The notes under the pieces: model-generated
Database searches by the model: none
Seen by the model: the letters and a program-made list of their open reading frames with translations, nothing else
What the model was told of the DNA's origin: nothing
Origin: Cyclobacteriaceae bacterium
Lineage (GTDB): Bacteria; Bacteroidota; Bacteroidia; Cytophagales; Cyclobacteriaceae
Reading direction: 5' to 3'
DNA length: 64,000 nt
Assembly (NCBI GenBank): GCA_028284125.1
Contig: JANQSI010000009.1
Span: 434,001-498,000 of the forward strand
Shown: positions 57,401 through 63,217 of the stretch, in pieces
Numbering within the stretch: the first letter of the stretch is position 1
Layout: every line of letters starts with the position of its first letter
Translations under genes and position numbers: made by a program

Positions 57401-60400
57401 TTGACCATTAGATAATTGATGAGCATATAAATCATTGCCAAGTGTCAAAATTTGAAACTTAGCTCCCAGGTAATTTTCAACAATATTTATTTGAGTCGAA
57501 TTAAGTAACTGGTCGTAAAAAATCACTTCGCCTATATCACCGTCCCATCCTTCAGTACTCGGTGGATCATCTTTAGGTCCCGCACCAACATAAACCAAGT
57601 TCGAATTTTCCACTGTACCGGTAGCGTTTCCGCCAGCGGAAGTAGGCGTATCATCAGAACCATCAAATCTTGTACTTATCGTAGCTCCGGACCATGAGAA
57701 TGAAATCAATTGAGGATCAGTTGTCTGAGTATTATTTGCCGTTTCTGATTGAGTAGATCCTCCGGTAGCGTCTACTGCTATTTTCAAAACATTTGTTCCT
57801 CCGCCAGAGGCACCACCTGCATCATATCTTAGACCTAACCGATCGTCTCCTCCGTCTGGTGTTTCTGTGTTGATCAATCCGCGATCGGTAGAGGCGTCAT
57901 CTGATTGAACGACCGTGAATATGTTGAAGCCGGCACTTCCGTTCATATAGTTTCCGTCTGCATCCAAGAAGAAATCACCAACCCCATCCAAATCAACAGA
58001 TGGCTGTCCATTAATACCTCCTGATCTAAAAGTGGGATCTCCATTTGCCACTAAATCTCTGTCATTTCCAGATTGATCCTCCCAATCTACCGTGACAGTG
58101 GCTCCATCACTCAAAGCAAATTTTGAGGCCTGAATCCAAAGCGCATTATTTGTATCATCTCCTACTCCACCCGGACCTGAGAATCCATCGTTATCATCAT
58201 CTTGAATCGTGACGGTTAGGACTGAATCAGCTCCAACAGCTCCAAATACTGCATTTCTAAGTGTAACCTCAATTGTTTCATCCAATTCTACATTGGTATC
58301 AGCAGTTGTGATTGTGATATCAAATGTTTGAAGTGTATCATTTGGAGGAGTGTCACCAGTAAGAAAATTTAAAGTTCCGTTTGCAAGTGTGTAATCCGTA
58401 CCAGTTCCTGTAGCATCACCTCCTGTAACTTCATAATCTACGTCTACGTTTGTGCCAGCTGCCTGAGAAAGTGTGACAGAAATAGTAAGTGGCGAAGTGG
58501 ATTCACTCACTGTAACAGTTGGACTAACAAACGTTATTAAAATATCATTTCTAACAGCAACTGTGATATAATCTCCATCAGCAATTGAGAAGTTGTCGAT
58601 TGATGCAACGCTTCCATTTAACGATAATTCAAATTGCTCGGAACCACTTGTAAAATCGCCATCGGTATCTCTGAGCAGATAATAGGTACTAAAACCTGAA
58701 GGAAGTGTAGGAAGAGCCATCGTTTCAAAACTTAAGGACACAGTACCAACTCCGTCTCCAGCAGTAGTTTCATCAAATCTCCAGGTTCGTGCAATTCGCT
58801 GAAAAGAACCATCTGGCCTACCTGCTGTGGCCCAAGCAGTAGCATCGCCTCCATCATGTCCGAACAACAACCAATCACCATCATCCAAACTCGAGGCGTT
58901 GCTGGCTGTCATTATTCCTGCTGACTGACCTTCTAAGTGAAAATCGTCACTATCTGTCCCATTTTGACCGAATCCCGAAACATCTTCTCCATAAGAAGCT
59001 TCATATGCATATCTATCTGTAGCGATAGGTAAATTGTATCTGGCACCTAAATAATTCTCGACAATAATTCTCCTCGTATCATTGAGGTAAGAACTGAACA
59101 CGATGAATTCAGCAATTTCTCCTTGTAATCCATTGTTTTCATTAGTTGCGTGTCTACCAATCCTTGGGTTTGGCGGTGTGGTTTCTCCCTCATTTGGATT
59201 ACCAGTTTCTGAATCTTCTAACGTTCCATCAACATGTAAGAAATAATCTGCATTGTTTTCATCAATACGGAGCCTGGAAAGGCTAATAATTTCATAATTA
59301 TCAAAGTTAATACTGCTCGTACTGACCGGACCTCCTAGTGCATTACCAGCGTCGGTACGTTTTTGAAATCCATATTTATCTGTGTTAGTAACCTTTAGAC
59401 TGACCAGATTTTGAGTGGCAGTAGTTCTATCTAGTAGAAAATCACCAGCTCCATCTGACATTCCACCAGAAGCCGCTCCTGTATTTACTTCTGTCACCAT
59501 AAAATAAGAATACCCGCTGGTACTGTTCGAAATCATCAGGTCGGGAGCATCAATCCATTGATTACCTGTGAAAGTCACCGTGCCTTTCCCATTGATATCG
59601 TTTTCCGTATATGTTGGCTGATTAGCGGTGTTGACATAATCTGGTGAAGTTCCGTTAATAAAAGCGTGATTACCATTTCCGGAAAGATCCTCCCATTCCT
59701 GGAAGGTGTTTCCAGTAGTCGGACTTGTTGATCCTCCAACTGTTGTATTCAAATTGGACGCTCCATCTTCTACTCTCAGCCAAGCTCTATTGACAGTTGA
59801 ACTTCCAACACCACCTGGTCCTGTGGATCCAAATGGGTCATTGTCAGTAATATTATAAGTGAAAACGGTGTTAGCTCCCAATGCAGCTCCAGTAGCACCT
59901 GTCAAAGTGATGATCAGATCTTCGGTATTTTCAGGAACATCATCATCTTCCACGCTAAAAATGAAATTTCCACTGACATTTCCGGCAGAAATAACCAATG
60001 ATCCATCTGCCAAGTTGTGATCCACGCTTCCTCCCAATGCCAAACCTCCAACTGTATAATTTAGCGTTACATCAGCGAGTGATGGAGCATTCAGATCAAC
60101 TTGTACCACACCAGCCGTAGTAGCTTCACTTTCAGTTGTAGAGGTAGTTGAAAATTGAGCGGTTGGAACGTTATCATCGTTGTTGATCGTATAGGTAAAT
60201 GTGATATCTCCACCTTCAGACAAACTAGCTTCTGGAGAAACATCGAACAGGGTTATTTCTATTGTTTCATCTGATTCCTCAAATGCGTCATCAGTAATAG
60301 ATATGGTAAAGAAATTTTGTGTCGCCCCTGAAGGAATTGTTACAACTCCTCCTCCAGCTATCGTATAGTCCGTATTTTCAATTGCTGTTCCACCAGTCAC

Positions 60401-62125
60401 TTGATAGCTTATATCTGTATCATTACTGAAATTCACAGAGCTGATTTGGACACTTACAAAAACATTCGGAGCAGCTGCCTCTCCCCCGGATCCGGATGAA
60501 GCAACCATGCTCGCTTTTCTTGTATTATCGTTATCAAGAATGGAGTATTCTATGGTCGGAATACCGATGGTACTTCCGTCTGAGGGTGCAGTTAATGTAA
60601 TTGTGAAATCCTCGGTGTTTTCAGTAGAGCCATCATCATTTACTGTGATATTAACACTTGTCGAGTTGGTGCCAGAGTTTATTGTTGCAGTTGTACTAAT
60701 ACCCGTGTAATCTGAACCTGCAGTGGTAGCAGTACCGTCTGCAGTTGTGTACGTGACAGTGACGTTCGTCGTTGGTGTATAGTTCAACGCGATAGAAAAG
60801 GATGGATTCGTGTCCGTTTCAAATCCTCCAGTAGAATCGGTCGCCCACTGAATAGTCGGGTTGATATTACCAATCGTAATATAAGAACCATCTGGGATCA
60901 ATGCATTTGAAAAAGCAAACGAATGCAACCCACCACCCTGATCTGTTAATTGGTAAATGGTTGAACCTGACGTGAAATCTCCATCTGCATCAACCAATAA
61001 AACATAATTTGTGTATGTTGCACTAGCCAGTTCATTCGCATCAACCTGGAAAGTGATATCACCTAAATCCCCAGCATTTTTGTCTATTACCCATTCCCTT
61101 GCCAGCCGTTCAATACTCCCAGTACCAGCTGGAATTTCAATAGTAGACCAAGCCGTCATATCTCCAGCATCATGGCCAATTAAAGCGAACTCTCCATTCT
61201 GAAGATCGGTTGCTCCACTGATTTGAAAAGCAAGGGATGAATTTGCCGAAGTTTGATTCGAACCATCAGAAGCCTGACCAATACCAGCTACTTGATTTCC
61301 ATGAGTTCCTTCGAACGAAAACAAATCATTTGAGACAGTGACTCCATACTTTGCTCCGAGGTAGTTGTTGATTAATATTCTCTCGGCTGAATTCAGATAT
61401 TTATCGAAGATGATGAACTCAGCAATGTTACCAATAAGACCATCATTCGCATTTGTCGCATGTCGACCCAAACGTGGTACTGGTGGTGTCAGGTTTGAGC
61501 CATCAGCTGCATTGTCTTCTTCCGTTCCATCTACATGAATGGTGAATTCAGTACCTGCGTTTCTACCAAAAGAAACAAGTTGAAAATCGGTGGTGGAGAT
61601 CCCTGTTGTGGATACTGGACCTCCCAATCCAGTACTATTATCAGCTCTTTTTTGAAATCCAAAAAATCCTCCAGTGCTCGCCTTTAATGAAACCAATGGG
61701 GTTGATCCAGACGTCCTATCTAAAATATAATCCCCACCTCCAGCAGCTACACCTCCTGTGGCAAATGAGTTCGCTCTTAAAACAATGAAATAATCAAAGG
61801 AACTGGTCGCACCAATTCCTGGACTTGGAAAATCTATAAAGTCTCCACCGTCGAAACTAAGTGTTGGTCTACCATTAGCTGTGTTAGTGAGGTCGTAAAG
61901 GGGTCGAAGTGAGCTTGTACCCTGCGATCCGTCGTTCATCTCAGCTGAGATATCTGGCCATGCGGATACTTCGTCATTATCACTCAAACCCGTAAGGCTG
62001 TCTGCAGACACCCATAGCTTAAGGTTAGATGCTGATGTATAGTCTTCAACCCCACCTGGTCCAGTTTGAGCGAACAGGAAATTGAAGTGTAAAATTCCTA
62101 CAAATAAGAACAGTAATCTTGGCAT
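48446..62125 (-). CDS. Giant secreted LamG-like/Calx-beta modular protein with T9SS signal
   Basis: 4,559 residues, one uninterrupted frame. A signal peptide (LLFLFVGILHFNFLFAQ) and a C-terminal ~80-residue T9SS type A sorting domain ('DVYPVPFRLGEGVNIAV' ... 'VRNVRIVVQ') predict export and surface attachment or release. Between them are six LamG-like/DUF8202-like modules, each opening with a GPGGV motif at about residues 21, 768, 1316, 2064, 2811 and 3587. Calx-beta domains follow modules 1-5 in numbers 3, 1, 3, 3 and 3 (about 13; recognised by 'TDYTL', 'DSDIEGTENFTVTL', 'IVDDDNEGFTG'). From ~3990 comes a beta-helix-like stretch ('ITLNGGTLTAGTGTIEYTSS'), then an FN3-like domain (~4370) and the sorting signal. 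Calx-beta domains bind Ca2+, so an adhesin or matrix role at the surface is likely, but the ligand is unknown. Confidence 0.93.
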   Translation of the reverse strand: MPRLLFLFVGILHFNFLFAQTGPGGVEDYTSASNLKLWVSADSLTGLSDNDEVSAWPDISAEMNDGSQGTSSLRPLYDLTNTANGRPTLSFDGGDFIDFPSPGIGATSSFDYFIVLRANSFATGGVAAGGGDYILDRTSGSTPLVSLKASTGGFFGFQKRADNSTGLGGPVSTTGISTTDFQLVSFGRNAGTEFTIHVDGTEEDNAADGSNLTPPVPRLGRHATNANDGLIGNIAEFIIFDKYLNSAERILINNYLGAKYGVTVSNDLFSFEGTHGNQVAGIGQASDGSNQTSANSSLAFQISGATDLQNGEFALIGHDAGDMTAWSTIEIPAGTGSIERLAREWVIDKNAGDLGDITFQVDANELASATYTNYVLLVDADGDFTSGSTIYQLTDQGGGLHSFAFSNALIPDGSYITIGNINPTIQWATDSTGGFETDTNPSFSIALNYTPTTNVTVTYTTADGTATTAGSDYTGISTTATINSGTNSTSVNITVNDDGSTENTEDFTITLTAPSDGSTIGIPTIEYSILDNDNTRKASMVASSGSGGEAAAPNVFVSVQISSVNFSNDTDISYQVTGGTAIENTDYTIAGGGVVTIPSGATQNFFTISITDDAFEESDETIEITLFDVSPEASLSEGGDITFTYTINNDDNVPTAQFSTTSTTESEATTAGVVQVDLNAPSLADVTLNYTVGGLALGGSVDHNLADGSLVISAGNVSGNFIFSVEDDDVPENTEDLIITLTGATGAALGANTVFTYNITDNDPFGSTGPGGVGSSTVNRAWLRVEDGASNLNTTVGGSTSPTTGNTFQEWEDLSGNGNHAFINGTSPDYVNTANQPTYTENDINGKGTVTFTGNQWIDAPDLMISNSTSGYSYFMVTEVNTGAASGGMSDGAGDFLLDRTTATQNLVSLKVTNTDKYGFQKRTDAGNALGGPVSTSSINFDNYEIISLSRLRIDENNADYFLHVDGTLEDSETGNPNEGETTPPNPRIGRHATNENNGLQGEIAEFIVFSSYLNDTRRIIVENYLGARYNLPIATDRYAYEASYGEDVSGFGQNGTDSDDFHLEGQSAGIMTASNASSLDDGDWLLFGHDGGDATAWATAGRPDGSFQRIARTWRFDETTAGDGVGTVSLSFETMALPTLPSGFSTYYLLRDTDGDFTSGSEQFELSLNGSVASIDNFSIADGDYITVAVRNDILITFVSPTVTVSESTSPLTISVTLSQAAGTNVDVDYEVTGGDATGTGTDYTLANGTLNFLTGDTPPNDTLQTFDITITTADTNVELDETIEVTLRNAVFGAVGADSVLTVTIQDDDNDGFSGPGGVGDDTNNALWIQASKFALSDGATVTVDWEDQSGNDRDLVANGDPTFRSGGINGQPSVDLDGVGDFFLDADGNYMNGSAGFNIFTVVQSDDASTDRGLINTETPDGGDDRLGLRYDAGGASGGGTNVLKIAVDATGGSTQSETANNTQTTDPQLISFSWSGATISTRFDGSDDTPTSAGGNATGTVENSNLVYVGAGPKDDPPSTEGWDGDIGEVIFYDQLLNSTQINIVENYLGAKFQILTLGNDLYAHQLSNGQGLAGIGRVSSSDFHTKAMSDSLMVVSNASDLEDGEYFLFAHNDGDASSWGTSEVPGTNFSRLAREWRVDETGGDGDVGSLLVGLLSTNLAANPAGQDQFAMLTDADGDFSTGATVTPLQLNGSTYETTSNFNIADDNYVTFGVFESFTGYSDTTALVSETVGAINLPVELNYPVVSDVTINYQIDLANTTATAVDDYDLVNGSIVIPAGSSSGNITFNVVDDMVSEVTDTLVVQLTSVDLGSLTTDDNYWLIINDDDNVVDIDFTIASSSGLESVSPANIFIRLNQTSGTNTDVVYTVSGGTASDPEDFSLASGTATITAGDLTTNLAIPIQDDVLAEIDETIEITLTSPTNGNLGANIMHTYTIQDDDDDLTVEFSNTEVGAAESAGTANVEVVLSSVAGSTLTVNYQINAGTATGGGVDYTLSNGSIDFTAGEDREVIVVTLDDDVLVEGAESFDIELTTVSSGLVLGTNTTTTFTIVDNDNDGFVGPGGVGNSTNNLLWIRADQYSLSDGATVTTDWIDQSGNNFDLAVVGDPTYRSAGINSQPSIDFDGAGDHFLDADGNYLNGSSAYTMITVVQSNNASTDRGFFDTTTPNDGDDVLAFRYDAGGADGGGTSVTKSGIDATGGSTRIESSNNSQSTSPQLILSTWSGTTISNRFNGADDTPTSAGGNASGTIENSDMIYVGAGPKDNTLASEGWDGDIGEFILYNSSLNSTQINIVENYVANKFGITIPNDYFAFQSSFGSDLAGFGQESSSDLHTGAQSAGILTISNGSSINDGDYAFFGHDNTTIASWSATDAPSNMQRLTRRWRIDYDQTGDGDIGVVAVEVLDTSLPSTPAGFDDFFLLVDADGNFATAATAYPLTDNGDNTHSATGVTIADDDFIAIAVGAQLVQFTLANSSVGEENGAAIIELSSTFNASDSIKVNYSVNLGTSTATGSGTDYTLADGQLVITPGNNTVNLTVPVVNDSDSESEETVIIELGVVENATLGTNDTHTLAISDDDNLRTISFSAIATSLDESEDSTAFIVQNNFVDNSNPTTVDYTLSGTATNGNIDYLITPAAGTLTIPATQTTDTLFIFINEDILDEEDETIIVTLSNSANASLGTNSIATHTIQDNDNAPTAQFSNATTASSEAINPGSIEVSLSSFSGNDVTVTFTVAAGTATSGIDYVLANGSLIIPAGSLTGEILPAILQDSDIEGTENFTVTLTGATNATLGTTTMNTFTIVDDDNEGFTGPGGVGNSSNNVLWLRTDTGVLNGSSMDASEGENVVVWEDQSGNGNDFTITSGDNPVYRAAGINSISSIEFDGANDFMEDADGESYINGSGSITFFTIIQSDFDDGTDGGWFLTRAPVTAGDDVLGIRYDNGGASGGQDNVLKATISATPGNQSIETSANSQTTNPQLVTYSWTSGNDIDIYLDGTQETLSFAGTTRSGSANDATTVVVGKGPLDDQATEGWDGDVGELILFNQTINETQRIVVENYLSSKYALTTANDFYSYDASSTYGNDVAGIGQFGASDSHTKAQSSGVLSASNGTDIQTGEYLFFGHDNADTTAWVSTEAPSGGSNVRRLAREWRVDETGDVGTITLGITTTNIPDVPVGFDQFYLMVDTDGDFSSGATLYPTVLVGTEYEASAVDIAAGNYVGIAAVRNDIQFTLASSSEFEPDGPASIEISAAANVGQNVVVDYIVTDGTATVVEDHNLVDGSVTITTGNTTTSIPIPLVNDSDLEANETLTITITAVTAGFQVGSTNPHTFTINDDDSPRKIYFENDFSPNPADSTGGAESILSLPDGTDDIVVALTPAFVDVTNTTTADLQVKPGGTATEGVDFTLDVTTATIAAGQPNVDLSNIITIIDDDVFEGNETFTIELVNPMNGSLSNPADNPIEFKYTIEDNDTEPTIQFTNATASTVENAGSFSTEISLSGTSTSDASVTVSVTGGTATSPTDFTLTTTAVTILAGNQTANATINIVDDSDIEGLETITLTLSGPVNTSIVGNTSITISVNDNDNNGITGPGGVGNSSNNALWLRASDFSLADATTITTDWVDQSGNNHDAAVNGNPVFRTGGINSAASVDFDGAGDHFLDADGTYMNGSGGFAMFAVVQSDDATTDKGFFDTQTPSDGDDVLSFRYDVDGGGGDINLMKMALDTDAGTRAQESSSGTQTTSPQQISLSWSGSTLDLRLDGSLDTPSEPAAAVGGSIENGTSIYVGAGPKDNVLATEGWDGDIGEFILYNQSINSAEIQIVENYLAAKFGLTIAGDVYAETQTSDTYEFEVAGIGQLSGQSHNAAQSGGLITVMNPSSLEDTDFLLFGHDGEDTTSWVTTQSPTSTRRLARQWYFDETGDVGTISISIADTTGLPTVPAGFNNIILLADASEDLSSATIVTLTDIGGNEFQALNFDPSGQWIAIAVLENVTNGSGGGDWSMTSTWSAGVVPGSGESADISAGDDVHLTQNVSIGSVTINAGATLDLNGFTLTVDDGSITLNGGTLTAGTGTIEYTSSGSQTIASAITYNNLTIGGSGSKVLDGALDVNGDLTITNSLDVTGSNHAINLAGDYDNQGTFVPQEGTFTFDGSADQTLSGTLNFYSVTINNSGGNILLNDEISIDGDLRLTSGDLVLGSRNLTLSATTEINGGSASSYIQADGTGNINLNIGTIPFTDHFPFPVGDVSGDFSPFYFRLNAATTGANPSVAVNLDDFRNTNLRTDAPHLTRFWTIEPTDLSGSIDYDVAFRYVAADVEMSEADLVPIKFNADLDTAGYTQGVDYALNAGIDSVFWNGLTTFSEITAGVDEDNAVVLPIELLYVRGTVVEDDVLIEWATASETNNDYFSVEKSQDFESFETVAFIDGAGNSSETRFYEMIDPSPYPGISYYRIRQTDFDGTSTVSEAVIIEFDFNAESETSYDVYPVPFRLGEGVNIAVNNLTPGTMMTVNVYSLEGRNVLNTAYFAGSNGRIENRLFLPSAVSRGEYILSMSYSGAVRNVRIVVQ
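51353..62064 (-). repeat. Array of six ~0.55-kb LamG-like modules within the giant gene
   Basis: Module starts (GPGGV codons) lie near 62064, 59823, 58180, 55936, 53696 and 51366; spacings are about 2.24, 1.64, 2.24, 2.24 and 2.33 kb. Modules 1 and 2 form one subtype ('RLGRHATN', 'RIGRHATN'), modules 3-6 another ('GAGPKD', 'EGWDGDIGE'). Copies differ at many third codon positions, so the duplications are old. Confidence 0.85.
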
Positions 62126-62330
62126 ATTAGCTGGTAACTCTAATTCTATCGGAAAATTAGTAAATGATGCTCACCTTGTTAATTACTATTCGATAAAAGC
62201 TACTTTTTTTGCTGCTAGAAGCAAATTTGATCGATAAGCCATATTAGTAATAGATTATAACTAGCATTTTGTAGCAAAAAAAGAGTTTAGTCACACTTAA
62301 TCTAGAATTTACTTTGACACGAAAATTAAT

Positions 62331-62347
62331 ATGCAAGTCAGTTGCAT
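62331..62347. promoter_or_regulatory. Fur/Zur-like operator at the regulator's own promoter
   Basis: ATGCAAGTCAGTTGCAT ends 17 bases before the regulator ATG. TTTG at 62313-62316 and TCAGTTG (62338-62344), 21 bases apart, could be -33 and -7, so the site would cover the -7 element. Autorepression is the expected outcome. Confidence 0.72.
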
Positions 62348-62364
62348 TTATATATTTTTGCCAC

Positions 62365-62784
62365 ATGACAGATTCCAATCAATTGAAGGAAATACTTAAG
62401 TCACACGACCTTCGAATTACTAACTGTCGACTTGACGTCATGCAGTTTTTTTTAGATGAGAAAAATGCGCTATCCCAAGGTGATCTTGAACATCAATTCA
62501 AACAGTATGATCGAGTGACACTTTACAGAACACTTAATAGTTTCCTCGACTCAGGAATTCTCCACAAAATACCAAATTCAAGTGGAATAGCTACGTACGG
62601 ACTTTGTCATGAAACTTGCTCTCCAAATCATCATAAGCACAATCACATTCATTTTAACTGTACCAATTGTGGACAAATAGAATGTTTGGATGAAGAAGTT
62701 GTATCAAACGTACTTGTCCCTTCTGGATACAAAGTGCAAGGTGTTAATCTAATTGTAGATGGGATTTGCGCAAAATGCGCATAA
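62365..62784 (+). CDS. Fur-family metal-dependent repressor (Zur-like)
   Basis: 139 residues from the ATG at 62365; a TTG 51 bases upstream would put the operator inside the coding region. N-terminal winged helix: 'SHDLRITNCRLDVMQFFLDE' and 'DRVTLYRTLNSFLDSGIL'. C-terminal dimerisation and metal domain: His-rich 'PNHHKHNHIHFNCTNCGQIE' (His89-96) with Cys99/Cys102, and a terminal CAKC (Cys135/Cys138). The paired CxxC motifs form the structural zinc site of Fur-family proteins. Such regulators bind palindromes as dimers and repress metal-uptake genes. The target genes and autoregulatory site suggest Zur rather than Fur or PerR, by inference; the metal is not proven. Confidence 0.93.
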   Translation: MTDSNQLKEILKSHDLRITNCRLDVMQFFLDEKNALSQGDLEHQFKQYDRVTLYRTLNSFLDSGILHKIPNSSGIATYGLCHETCSPNHHKHNHIHFNCTNCGQIECLDEEVVSNVLVPSGYKVQGVNLIVDGICAKCA

Positions 62785-62892
62785 CTATTGCCGAGTGTTG
62801 AAGTAAATCAAAATAACAGGTACCTGGTATTTAGCCTCCATGATTTATTCACAATTTGTAATTTCTCATAACAATCATTCATCAAATTATAA

Positions 62893-62909
62893 ATGCAGCA
62901 ATGTTGCAT
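62893..62909. promoter_or_regulatory. Fur/Zur-like operator, first of a tandem pair downstream of the regulator
   Basis: ATGCAGCAATGTTGCAT, with one mismatched inner pair. Its centre is 28 bp from the second site, close to whole helical turns, which would suit side-by-side dimers. Confidence 0.7.
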
Positions 62910-62920
62910 ATAATACTCAA

Positions 62921-62961
62921 ATGCAATATTATTGCATCTTTAACAATTAGTTAATAGATTG
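62921..62961 (+). promoter_or_regulatory. Second tandem operator with overlapping promoter
   Basis: ATGCAATATTATTGCAT (62921-62937) has perfect 8-bp arms. TTG 62932-62934 lies 20 bases before TAGATTG (62955-62961), a near -7 element. The predicted start (~62968) falls at the base of a terminator hairpin. Confidence 0.65.
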
Positions 62962-62966
62962 ATTTC

Positions 62967-62998
62967 AAAATGGCCATCAAGCGATGGCTATTTTTTTT
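62967..62998 (+). terminator. Rho-independent terminator downstream of the Fur-family gene
   Basis: A 12-bp stem with one G-T pair (62967-62978, 62983-62994; loop aagc) runs into eight T. It is 182 bases after the regulator stop and could end that transcript, or a very short RNA from the tandem-operator promoter. The rest of 62785-63209 holds no ORF of note. Confidence 0.8.
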
Positions 62999-63146
62999 AA
63001 TCTTTTCCTCCGCAAATCATCCAGATCATGGATACCTAGAGACAACAGGGCCTACCCCTCTTGATTTGATAAAAAAATTCTAAGCATAATCGTTTCTGCA
63101 AACAGTTTTTTTTGATATGGCAGACTCGTAACTTTTAATCATTTTT

Positions 63147-63217
63147 TACAAATACGAAACATATAAATTAGGTTCACGTTCATAATCGTATTCTACAAAT
63201 ACGAAACATATGAATTA
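63147..63217 (+). repeat. Two 24-bp direct repeats overlapping a start codon
   Basis: A 24-base block (tacaaatacgaaacatat plus Raatta) occurs at 63147-63170 and 63194-63217, differing at one base, 47 bp apart. The second copy contains the hydrolase ATG (63210) and forms cgtatt/aatacg with upstream bases. It may be an operator pair. Confidence 0.7.

Noticed and set aside
51353-62064. A CRISPR or satellite-type repeat array
   Set aside because: The repetition is of protein modules of 0.5-2 kb inside one coding frame, with diverged third positions.
62314-62364. Upstream TTG start for the Fur-family regulator
   Set aside because: It would place the operator within the coding region and add 17 residues not typical of the family; the ATG at 62365 starts the usual N-terminus.
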